From Strongyloides papillosus (lineage: Eukaryota; Nematoda; Chromadorea; Rhabditida; Strongyloididae): a stretch of DNA of 64,000 nucleotides. Every line of letters starts with the position of its first letter. Within the stretch, counting starts at the first letter, position 1. This document shows, one piece after another, positions 46,117 to 57,817 of this stretch. The notes below the pieces were generated by a model. That model ran no database searches. It had not been told where the DNA came from and worked only from the letters and a program-made list of their open reading frames with translations. The stretch spans positions 558,001 through 622,000 of the forward strand of contig SRSI01000074.1 of the NCBI GenBank assembly GCA_005656395.1, written 5' to 3'. A program made the position numbers and the translations under genes.

Positions 46117-46989
46117 ATTCCATCTTTTAACTTTAAATAAATATATTTTCTCTTTTTACTTTCATTAGAAATAAATATATAATAAAATATGTTGATAATA
46201 AAGATAAAATATATTTGTTGGTAATATGATAAAGAATGAAACACAAAGATATCTTCTATATTTAGAAAACTTTTTTCATGTATATAGTTAGACCAAAATT
46301 TTAGAAATATAATTTAATGGAAAAAAAGAATATGTATATAATTTTGCACTTATTTTTTTGTTGATTTTAATATTAGGGGCAACTAGAATAGAATTACTAC
46401 AAATTTAAATAAAATCGATGCTGTGGATGAATAGAGAAATGTGTTTAATGTCAATTGCGATATATGCCTTTCTTTTTCTCGCTTGTCATTAATAATTCAA
46501 CAATACATACAAAATAGTAAAGATTAATGTTTACTTATTAGTAAGCGATTATAGCATATATCTTTAAAAGTTTTTTGATATCAGAAAAGTCAATTTGGTA
46601 TTAGCAATAAACTAAAAAAATTTTAGTGGTATTTTTTACAACATATTTACATAATAAAAATGATAAAACTAATTCAAACATCAATAAAAAAATTTTTATA
46701 ATTGATGGTAAAAAACAATAAGAACTGAAAATCTATCTAATCACTTTCGAAAATAGATAAGATAATGTACTTAGATATGTTTTTATATAAATATTAATGG
46801 TCATAAGAACTTTAAAAATTTTAATAAACATTATATACAATATTTTATTCTCTTTATAATATTCTAATTACAAGTTTATCCTACAAAAATTCACTGAAAC
46901 GAAGCTAAAAATTTATTTTCTTATATGCTTTTTAAAAAAATATTAAAATATCATAAAAAATAATATTTGGTGAAAATATAGAAAAAAAA
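46117..46989. other. Divergent intergenic region, no gene seen
   Basis: About 0.87 kb between the DUSP (-) and the acid phosphatase (+); it should hold both promoters. The phosphatase ATG follows an A-run with no clear trans-splice acceptor. Confidence 0.5.
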
Positions 46990-48512
46990 ATGCATTATGT
47001 TTATAGAAACTTCAGTAACATTTATGGTACATCTTATTTGCCCATTATTTTTATAACTTTATCATTTCTAATACAATTTGGGCAGTTTAAAATTTACTTG
47101 AATGATGAAAGAATTCCCCATTGGATGGTTGGTAATCCAAATATTGGTCCTGATTTCTCACAACCAGAACAGGTCCATCTATCTTATGGAGGTTTGTTTA
47201 TATTTTTTTCTTCTTTTTACAAAAAAAATTTCATATAAAATTTTTTTAAGGGGATGTAACAAAATTAATTGTAACATGGGTAACATTTGACGATACATTT
47301 AACAGTTATGTTGAATATGGTGAAAATATTGATAGATTAGATATTATTGTTAAAGCAAAAATGCATCTATTTGATGAAGGAAAAAAAAGATATATACATA
47401 CAGCTACAATAGATAATATCGTACCAGGTAAAAGATATTTTTATCATGTTGGTTCTAAATATGGATGGAGTCCTGTATTTTGGTTTTATGGTCTTAAAGA
47501 AAGACCTGATGGTGGTTATAAATATGCTGTATATGGAGATATGGGCAATAAAAATGCTAGATCACTTGGAAAGTTACAAGAAATGGCTCAAAAACATGAA
47601 ATTGATGTCGTCTTACATGTTGGCGATTTTTCATATAACTTTGATACCGATAATGGAAATTTTGGCGACCAATTTTTCAGACAAATTGAACCAATCGCAG
47701 CATATATTCCCTATATGTCAGTTGTTGGTAATCATGAATCAGCGAATAATTTTTCTCATTATGTTAATAGATTTACAATGCCTGGAACGGAAGATAATCA
47801 TTTTTATAGTTTTAATCTTGGTCACGCACATTTTACTGCTTTTAGTACAGAATTCTATTTTTATACTGGTTATGGTTGGACGCAAATATCTAATCAGTGG
47901 AAGTGGTTAAACAATGATCTTCGCTATGCAAATGATAACAGAGAAAAATATTCTTGGCTTATAACTATGGGTCATAGACCAGCATACTGTTCAACATGGG
48001 ATGGTGATGATTGTAGGTTCTTCAACTCTATTATACGCACTGGTTTACCTTTAACGCATGCATATGGTTTAGAAAAATTGTTTTACGAAAATTCAGTTGA
48101 CCTTGAAATTTGGGCTCATGAACATACATATGAAAGAATGTATCCTGTTTACAACAGAACAGTTATGAAAAAAGGTCCAAATCCATATATTGATCCATTA
48201 GCTCCTGTACATGTGATATCAGGAAGTGCTGGATGTCAGGAAAAAACAGATATATTTGTTAAAGACCCAGGACCCTGGAGTGCTTTTAGAAGTAGTGACT
48301 ATGGTTTTAGTATAATGCAAATACATAATAAATCACATATACATTTTCAACAATTATCAGCAGCTGAAGAAAAAATAATAGATGACTTTTGGATTGTCAA
48401 AAATAATAAACTTGGATATCACAGAAAAGGTGCACTAGAAAAATTACTTCAAGAAGGCGAAACATATTTAGCACCAGTGGAAGATAATGAAGTGGAACAG
48501 GAAGATTTTTAA
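46990..48512 (+). CDS. Purple acid phosphatase (ACP7-like), secreted or lysosomal
   Basis: Binuclear-metal phosphomonoesterase. Exons 46990-47191 and 47251-48512 (59-nt intron inside YGGDVTK) give 487 aa. The N-terminus has a hydrophobic segment (about 15-30), signal peptide or anchor. A fibronectin-like PAP N-domain (HLSYGGDVTKLIVTWVTFD) precedes the metallophosphoesterase domain. Metal-binding motifs are all present: GDMG (D164), GDFSY (D193, Y196), GNHE (N228, H229), MGHR (H309) and AHEHTYER (H357, H359). Length and motif spacing fit the nematode/vertebrate ACP7 class. Several N-glycosylation sequons fit passage through the secretory pathway. Confidence 0.93.
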
Positions 48513-48783
48513 TAAAAATAAACTAATAAAATAGTACTAAAGTATTCTAATCTATTTACCATTATTTTTTATTATTTTGAAAACACTGGAAATTTAAAGT
48601 ACTTCATTATTTAAATCTTTGTTATGATAATAAAATATTTACAAAAAAAGACATAGGAAAGTAACATTATAACAAGCTATTCTTACTTTAATAATGTTAA
48701 TAAATACACAGAAAGAAAATATATTCCCTCATACAAAAATGGTAAATAACAATAAAAAGAATGACATTTTTAAAAAATAATAT

Positions 48784-51700
48784 TTAATGAGTAGTTGTGC
48801 TATGGATAGAGATACAAGACGATCCATTTCCATCAATATCCGTGTTAGAACTATCATTTTTAGCGGTATTAGATTTTTGTTGTGCTGTAGATTTGTTTTT
48901 TGAAGAATTTGGTACATCCAAAATAAGATATTTAAGAATATCACTTAATGATACTATACCTAATATTCTATCTTCATCATCCACAGCAACAAGTCTATGC
49001 ACTTGTGATTCAACTAATATTTGTACAATATTAGTTAATGTATCTGATGGTTTAAAAGTTTTAACTCCTTCAAAAAGATCATTTCTATGACTAAGTGCAT
49101 CACTAACAGTAATGTCAAGATTAATGTATGCTTTATCACTACACAAATTTATTGCATCAAATTTAGCATAAATATCCACAACTCTTCCATCTTTATCAAT
49201 TAATGGTAATGCTGATACTCTTTTCTTCAAAAAAATTTGCAATGCTTCTATAAGAGGTGTATCAACAGATATTGATATAACATTCTCCCAACAACCAATA
49301 CCAAGTTCTTTTGGTGTTTTATCCATAAATGTAGGTTTAGGAAGGTCATTAAGATATAAATTTAAAAATTTAATTAACCTTTTATGTGTTAAAATATAGT
49401 TTACATTACCCGTCCCTGAATTTAATACTGGTAATCTATGAATTTTCTCATCACACAACATTTGAACTGCCTTGTACAAACTAAAATATAGTTTTAAAAA
49501 AATTAATATTTTGTATAAATATTTATATTACCAACCTTTCTTGTGGATCAATGGTAATAAATTTTTTTAAGTTACCGTCTTCTTTGAATTGTTCTCTCCA
49601 TTCACAAATTTTTTGTTCTTCCAATTCTTTTATACCTTCATGTGTAGCATCCTTGTTGTAATATTTTACAAGAATAGATATAAAATCTGTTATTGTTAAC
49701 ATTCCAACAAATTCTTGCTTCTTAGAATCATATAATGGAGCTGCTCTGACACCATTATATATTAAGGCAAAAAATGCTTTTTTTACTGGTAACTCAATAT
49801 CTAATATTACTAATTTAGAGGATGTTGGTATGACATCGTAACATTTGTGAGCTTTCATAAATAATGAATACACAGCATCTTGATTCTCTAAAAAATAATA
49901 AAAAAAAGATAAATTATATTATTTTAAAAAATCTTATAAAGCCAACCAAATATAATTTTATTAATCTCCGTCAGTCCCATATGATAAGATGATGAACTTA
50001 TCCCTGGGCTGTTCTCTACATGCATATGTGCTAGAGTACTCTAAAAAATTAATTTTTGTTAATCCTCATTAAACTTACGTGATTCAAGAGCATCATTCCA
50101 ATCTTCAAAATCATATACACTACTAGAGTCAAGTCTTGTTGCAATAAATAAATTTCTACTAGAATAACTTAAAGAGGAAGATCCTCCACTACGAGCTGAG
50201 TTTGATCTTAATGGTATTAATATTGGCACAGAAGTATTTGTTGGATTTCTCGGAGATACAGGACCACTTAAGAAACCTTGTGAGTTAAATATGTGTGGTG
50301 AGGCACTATTAGATCGAAAATGTAATGGATTTTCATGTAAAGGGCACACCAATGATGATTGTGAATAAGCTGGATAAGATTTTTTTTGTCTAATAGGTGG
50401 AAGAAAATCTCCACATGTACAACTAGTTTCAACATTTATTGTAGAAAAAGGTGAATCTTGACTATTACTAGATGTATCAGTAGAACTTTTCACACGTCCT
50501 CTTGGTGATTTTGGTGCAGAAGGTTTACGTAATGTCACAAAATTATCATGTTTCTCAACGCCCTCAAGTATTGGAGCTGGTGCTAGTGAATTTGAATTTT
50601 TTGTTGATGAACCAGAGGAAGATGATTCTGATTTATGGCGTTTATAAAGAGCATGTCTTAAGGAATTTGCTTTACCAGCAAACATTCCAATAATATTATT
50701 TTTTTTATTAGATATATTTAAATAAATACTAAGAAGCGACACTAAAAAAGGTAATAATTTATGTTGATAATAATATTAATTGATTAAGATAAAACAAATG
50801 ATAAATTATAAAAAGTTTAAGAAATAGTATGTAAGATTAAATTGTTATAAGAGTAACGTTTTTGAAAGTAGAGGTACTTTGAGTGCTTAATAATTTTTGG
50901 TACTACTTGAATGATAAAATCGTTATGTAAACTTTAGATGATGCATTATTACATCTCATTCAGTGTATTTTTATCATTAAAAAGGGAAGGAAAGACAAAA
51001 TTTGATGTAGTCAATTTTTCATTATCAAACGTAGTATTTTTTTTAGAGAATAGTAAAATTATCTTTATTTTATAAAAAGCTAATAAAAGTAAGAGCTAGT
51101 ATGTGTTCAAAAAAATATAAAAAATTTTAAATTTAAAAGTGTAATACTATAGATAATTTTGCTTAAAGCTTCAAAAACATATCATCTATTTTATTATAAA
51201 ATTTTTTTATATTCAATCTAATAAATATACAATTTTATTTCCTAGAAATGCCGATAAAATGTCGTTATATTTTTTTATAATGCTAACATGTATTGTAAAA
51301 AAATAAAATTAATAATTATCAAAGGAAAAGAAGTGAAACAAACATATTTTAATTATTTATAGAAAAAATAGCTAACGCCTAACATTATAAAATATGTTAA
51401 AAAAATTATTTCGTTGCTATTTATTAAATATTAGTAATAAAAATTCTTTTACTTCAATTATACTATATATCTAATAAAATACATTGATGAAACAAAAAAT
51501 ATATCATATTTGTTTATTGATTAAGAAATACTAAATCTCTAGAACATTTATTTTTCTATTCAATCTTCTTTTTTATATAAGTACATTTATTTATATTTAT
51601 AAAATATGTAATAGAATAAAAAATTTTTACAAAAAATAAAGACAATGTTTGTTTTATGGAATATTAAAATTCTATTGCCTATTATATAAAAGTATTAAAA

Positions 51701-54700
51701 AAAGTGGGTACTTTGAAACAATTATATATCTATATTTGTTTAAAGATATAAATAATGAAGATAAACAAATAAAATCTTTTGAAATACTGAGTTGTTTATT
51801 AGAACAAAAATACTTTAAAGGTACAAAAAATGAATGTTTATAGTTAAAGTAAAAAAAATATTATTTAGAAAAAAATTAATTTAAAATCTAAAAAATTTAC
51901 AAATAGCCATATGTAAAGGATAGATATAATGTGGCATATAAATATCTATAACTATATCATATAAAATTACATACACATTCATTTTCTTAACGAAAACCGA
52001 AAACCACCGCTCACGTGGTGTTTGACGTATCTAATAAAAAGAACAGTTAAATAGAATGATTTAGTACTAATAATTTCTTGTTTGTTGGAGTTAAATATTT
52101 AATATAAAAAATAAATTTAGTGTATTCATTTTATTTATAGATTAGAATATCTACTTTTATTTTAAACAAACGTTTTCATAATAAAAAATGATATAAATTT
52201 TTGGATTAGTGATATTTTTACAAGTACATAGAGATAAATGATCATTTTAAGGGATAATAGTAAATTCATACTGTTGAAAAACTAAAACATTCCAAAATTA
52301 GCTTTAAAAAGCTAGTATTGGAATGTAAACAATTGACGTTATACTTTTTATCTAATGATAAGCTATTCCATTAAGTGATAGTAGAGATATAAAGATTATA
52401 ATACAAGTTTTTTGGTTATCTTTTCAAAATTATAGAATGATGCATTAGGCAAAATATATAAAATTATTAATATGCTTATAAAGCTAAAGTGTATATTTTT
52501 TACATTCCAGCAACAGCTTTAAGGCACTAATCTGAGAAAGTATTTTCAACTTCTAATAGAGAGAACCAAAATAGATGAACATCAATAGAGATTATAGACC
52601 AAAAATGCTAGTTGTATTTTCATTTGCATGGAAATATTGAAAAAAATAATCTCTTAATGATAGCTCAAGGTAAGTCTAATTAAGAATGATTTCTAACTCT
52701 CTCTCTTGATAACAAATCATTCAAATGATGTCAAATAGTGATAACAATTCTTTTAATGCTATAAAACATTTATAGTAGTAAATACATTAAAAAAATTACT
52801 TTGTTAGATTCTTTGACAGATTTTTAATTGAATTATTTAAATCATTATTAAAGAACTTCTTTAAATGAAGATAAGTAAATAACGATAGGAAAAAGAAGGA
52901 AATAAATGTTAATATTATTATATGTTAATAAAAATAATGAAAATACTTAAGAGCCAAAATCATACTACTTGAAAAGAAAACTTTTTGAGTTAAACTTTGC
53001 TTGAAATTATAGTAAAAAAAGTGAAAAATAAAAATATTTTAACATGTACATATCTTTATGTTATAATTTAGTGTCTTCCTTTTATTTCCTTATGATCATT
53101 GGTAACTAGAAAGACCTTAAACAATCTTAATTTATAATAGAAATGTTTCATTTACAGTCTTTAAATAATTTTAGTTCTTATCAAAATCTTTTGTCTTTTG
53201 ACAAATAAGTTGATAAGTGACCAACATACATAAAACGAAAAACACTTTATTTTATTATTTTTCTGTATTCCAAAAATCAAAAATTCACTTATATAAATTG
53301 TTAATGTTATCGAGAAATATCAGAGGAAAAGAAAAAAAAATAAATTATGTAGAAAAAAGATTAAGAAAATGTAAAAGAGATGTTCAGTCAAAATTATCTC
53401 ATTAAAGTTCATTTTATCAAAGAAAAATGTTTATCTTAGTAGTAAATAAAAACTTTTAACACAAAAAGAAACTGTCATTTATAAAAGTTATTAAAAAAGA
53501 AATTAAAAAAATAATTAAGTTATTTTTTATAACATTCAAACTACAGCGTTTTTATTGCATCTAAATACAATTATTACTTTTTAAAATTCTTTAAAAGAAA
53601 TTAAAAATATGTCACTACCAATATTGGTATCAAGAAACGTTTTTTACATAAATTTACTTCTAATATTTATGAAAATCCGCATGTAAAAAAGCAATAGTAA
53701 AAAGAAGTTCTTTTATAATTTAAGATGGAAATATAAAAATTACTATTAAATGTGTATAATATGTTATCGAAAAAAAATTAAAGGAAAAAGAAAATGTGTA
53801 AAATGATATATTAAATAAGACAAAGAACTTTACATAACGAAATAACATATCATTTTATATCAAATACACAACAATAACAAATTATATTGTGCAAAGAACC
53901 GTTTTCACAGAACAATTTTTAAATTTTCTTACTGTTGAATTAATTTTTTTCACAAATATATATAAAGTAGATGTATATAAATAATAAAAATAACGAAAGA
54001 AGTTGTTAAAGCATTTAAAAAACAACTATGTAAAAAGGTAAATAACAGGATGCTTAAGTTACATAGGCCCTAAAGATAAACTAAATATTTCATCTTTCGG
54101 ATGAAATATATATATTTATTGCTAATAGATATATTCTCAAAAAAAACGTTACTATAACACAAGGAAGTAGTTAAATAAAATTGTTCAATAAATTCTCTAG
54201 AGTTAACAGAAAGAAAAAACTATTCATTTTACGAATATATATAAATATATAAATTTATAACAATAATAATACATATATATTACATAGTTTTAAACCGGAG
54301 AGGTTGAAAAAGGTGATCATAAGATCAGTAAATCAAATAATAAATAAGTTAGAAATTTACAAGTTTTTGGTATTAAAATAACATATATATATTTTATTGT
54401 TGATAAAATATAAAGTATGATATATGAGAGTTAAAGTGAGGGATTACAGAAACGAGAAATTAAATTCAGCTTGTAGAAAAGAAATGATGGATTAAAAAGG
54501 TTTTGCAATACTATTAATATATATATGTGTATTTATCATAACGTCTACGTAACATTAAACTATTATCAATTATTGCTTAAAAATTAAAAATTACTCCCTA
54601 TTACAATTATTTTTACTATTTTCTATATAAAAATAAAAATACTGAAATCAAACAACTAGTGGATTCAACTAATAATGCACAAATTTTCTTTATAAAATAA

Positions 54701-57700
54701 TGTTCAAAAATTATTTTTAACTTTTTTGTGTTATAATATAAACCCATAAATATAAGTTATATGTTATATCCACACATTGTGTTAAACTAGTAAATAAATG
54801 ATAGTAGACCACATCTTTAAAAGATAAAGATAACATTAAAATGACATAGAAATTGGTAAATACCACTACAATTTAACAAATGTATAAAAACTCTATTATT
54901 TTATAGAGATTAATAATTTATGACAATGTAGCAATTTACAAAAAATAACAAAAGGTTTTTTAGGATATTTTTATATTAAAAATATTTTAAAAATAATATA
55001 CTTCATACTTCATGTAATGTGAAAAAGTAAGACAAATTTACACATAACAGATAAGTAAATATTTAGCACTATTTTTGATGTAACGAAATAACATTTTTTA
55101 ACTCAAATCCCCTTCTTAAAAATCACATAGTAGTATGACTATCTGATAATCTGTCGTCTATAAACTAAATTACCTCATAAAAAATAAATAGTAAAAAAAA
55201 CAAAAGAAGACTTGACTCATGTAGTATTAAGTGTTGTTATCATTTTGTTTGAAGAATGATGCTCTCGAATACATTAGAATTATAAAACTTACTTCTTTTA
55301 TTAATAATCCTTTACCCCGTGGACTGTGACTGATTTCCTCGGGTAATCCTTCGGTAGATTTTTGATAGGGACGACTATACATCATGTTAGTTGTTTTGAG
55401 TGAATGTGATAACCCTGTTGTAGATCCTGATTTTTTAGTATTGTTAGTTATTTGAACTAAAAAAAGGGAAGTAATTAATTTACAATACAATGAACGACTT
55501 AAATTTATATGGATATAGAATGATAAAATTAACTGTCTATAATCCACTCAATATATTATTTACAAATAAAAGAAATTTTTAATGTAAACTGAAAGCACTA
55601 CTGACTAAACAATTCAATTAATTTTATCTAGTAATACTAATTTATAAATATACTTGGTTAAAAATTCTTTCTTAAAATTTATAAATAAACATAACCAAGT
55701 AAAACATTTATTAATAAAATAAAAAAACTTACTGGCCTCCGACATGTTTGAATTATTGTTGTTGTTATTGAATCGTTCTGCACTAAAATCCCTTTGCAAT
55801 GTAGAAGTACACTAAAAAAAAACAGGAAATGAACAATTAAATTTCTAATAATTAAAAACATATTAAAAAAGTTGTTGTTTAAAACATCAAAATATTAAAT
55901 TAAGATATTGATTACAAATCAGCCTCAGACTAATAATATTATATAGAGCAAATATCATCACAATTTAAAGTATCATTGTTAGAAATAATTAAAATTTAAT
56001 GTTTTAATGATGATAAGTTGAAGACAACATTTACTATTACTTTTTCCACTCACTTAGTGTAAAAGTAATCTACTTGGTATATCTTTATAATTAAGCAATA
56101 AAATGAATAATTTTATTACGAATTTTAAAGTTACTAAAAAAAGGACCAGTATGCAATTTTGTATATTCGTAGATTTATCGCATAATATATTGATAAATAA
56201 TATATGGGCAAACATGCCATTTACCATAAACAATTTTTTAAAAAACGTGACAATTCGTTTGTCGTTTCTATTTTATCAGTTAAAGTAAGTTTAATTTTTC
56301 TTTGAATAATTTACTCATGTTAAACTATTTAAAATTTATAAAAAAAATAACCTTACATCAGGTCTTCATGTTATATGTGTTATTAGTAATTTCCTAGAAT
56401 TTTTAAATTGTAAAAATACATAATAAAAAAATAGTAAATTAAATAATAGTCACTTTTTCTTAACAATCTTAAAATATTAAACATTCTCAACAAAAAAAAG
56501 AAACTACTAATAAAAATATTCTGATGAAATATTATTTATGAAAATTTGAAAGAGAAAAAAAATGTCATTTATTTGAAATGTACATGTTATTTATTATATC
56601 ATCACATTATAAAATAAGATATTTCTATAATACTTCTAACAATTAAAGGGCAATAAAATATTTTCCAAGTATTTGTAAATATCTAAGTGAAATAACATTT
56701 AATAATTATAAAAATTTGTTACCAATGACTACAAGATAATGATTCAATGTGTAAATGTAAAGGAGAAAAAAGTTATGATGTTGATAAAAAAAAGTCAAAA
56801 TAGCCATTAAAAAAGTGCATAAAAATATACTAAGCCACTTAAAGGGTGTTTAAAAAGTTTTAAGATTAGCAAGTTGTGCATGATTGATATATAATATGTC
56901 CATGACTTCTATATAATTGTAAAAATACATTTAATTGAGAATACGAATTGTATATCTATATGAATAGTGCATTAATTAATTAGGTAAATTATAAATGATA
57001 TGTCAATTATAGAAGGTTAATAATAATTTGAGAAATAAATAACACGTTTTAATGACTATAAAATGAAACATACCAATGATGCTGCTCTATTCCTACCCTT
57101 GAATGTCGCTTTCATTTTTTGAGCTAATGAATTTCTTTTTTTAGTACTTATAATTGGGATATGTTGTGATTGTAATGAATCCGTTTGATGACTCATATCG
57201 TTAACTGTTGGAGAACATCCTGGCGATATATTTGAGTCACTATCGTTATTATAACTTTCTGATAAAAGATTTGAGCAAGATATATACAGATCTCCGTCAT
57301 TTGTTATTTCTTTAAACAACTGAGCATCAGATGATGCATTAGAATTTGTAAAATATTCCGTATTATTTTGGTCATTATTTTGTGGAAAAACAAGAAAAAC
57401 ACCTTGAGACTTTATGACACGATTTTGTCGGATAAGGCATGTAGCAACAGTGTTGGCATTTTCATTTTTAATATTTTCTGTTTGATGTTTTTCTTTATTA
57501 ACATCTTCTTCAATAACATCATGGAGAGATCTATGTAATGGAACAACAACATTAGGTGGACTTTCATGCTCCTCAGGTGGAAATCCCAAGTCTTCATCCA
57601 AAGAATTAACAAGTTTATTAGGTAGTGTTTTTAAAACACTATGTGTAGTAGCCCTTCTCGGTCTAATATGAAGCTTTTCCATGACATTTTCTAAAAATCT

Positions 57701-57817
57701 CCTACTAGGCGATCCATTATGGACATTTACTTCATCTGTGTTGACATTTCCTTTTTCGGATTCGGAGAAATATCTTCTTCTGCGATTTAATAGTCTTGAA
57801 TTATCTTGGAGGTTCAT
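48784..57817 (-). CDS. AMPK gamma regulatory subunit with alternative upstream exons
   Basis: Nucleotide-sensing subunit of AMP-activated kinase. The core exons are 49536-49887 and 48784-49480, encoding four CBS domains: SKLVILD...NGVRAAPLYDSKKQEFVGML (CBS1), KIHRLPVL...YILTHKRLIKFL (CBS2), RVSALPLIDKDGRVVDIYAKFD (CBS3) and QVHRLVAVDDEDRILGIVSLSDIL (CBS4). Upstream, two exon chains keep frame. Chain one: 57074-57817, 55733-55811, 55293-55456, 49947-50040, then the core (709 aa). Chain two: 57074-57817, 55733-55811, 50079-50741, then the core (844 aa). Internal ATGs at 50685 (551 aa) and 50025 (375 aa) could give short forms. The CBS core is certain; linking the far exons rests on splice sites and phase only. 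Confidence 0.85.
50079..50741 (-). other. Alternative long N-terminal exon of AMPK gamma
   Basis: Acceptor TTTTTTAG, donor GTAAGT, phase 1 at both ends, so it fits between 55733-55811 and 49536-49887. Ser/Pro/Asn-rich, with KRHKSESSSSGSS and APKSPRGRV and many possible phosphorylation sites. Its ATG at 50685 (MFAGKANSLRHAL) would also allow use as a first exon. It cannot splice in frame to 49947-50040. Confidence 0.7.
50742..55292 (-). other. 4.5 kb intronic region of AMPK gamma, no other gene seen
   Basis: Very AT-rich. Notable spots: a CACGTG E-box at 52012-52017 followed by TGACGTA at 52023, and a 40-nt hairpin at 52287-52326. Open frames at 51649-51843 and 53217-53405 are low-complexity and not called. 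Confidence 0.5.
55293..55811 (-). other. Two small alternative exons of AMPK gamma
   Basis: Exon 55733-55811 (79 nt, phase 0 in, phase 1 out) encodes a Ser/Asn-rich stretch with ERFNNNNNNSNMSEA. Exon 55293-55456 (164 nt, phase 1 in, phase 0 out) encodes NMMYSRPYQKSTEGLPEEIS and SPRGKGLLIKE. Both have GTAAGT donors and T-rich TAG acceptors. Confidence 0.6.
55812..57073 (-). other. Intron between first and second AMPK gamma exons, nothing else seen
   Basis: AT-rich; the 61-codon plus-strand frame at 56103-56288 has no support. Confidence 0.5.
57074..57817 (-). other. Probable first coding exon of the long AMPK gamma isoforms
   Basis: 744 nt, 248 codons from MNLQDNSRLLNRRRRYFSES to KMKATFKGRNRAASL, with donor GTATGT directly after. 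A trans-splice-like acceptor (TTTTTTAG) lies about 22 nt before the ATG. Disordered, with basic patches and Ser/Asn-rich segments. Taken alone it would be an unknown 253-aa protein ending in VCFIL read through the donor; the splice signal and phase favour the exon reading. Confidence 0.65.

Noticed and set aside
52317..52337. Possible mir-1 precursor because of TGGAATGTAAA
   Set aside because: Mature miR-1 is almost invariant in animals; here the match ends after 11 nt and the hairpin arms are too short for a pre-miRNA.
51649..53405. Two 60-codon plus-strand frames inside the AMPK gamma intron
   Set aside because: Both are Lys/Ile/Tyr-rich with no motif or splice context; frames of this size are expected by chance.
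55614..55861. Overlapping minus-strand frames of about 60 codons
   Set aside because: Only the central 79 nt (55733-55811) has an acceptor and donor and fits the AMPK gamma phase; the rest is intron read-through.
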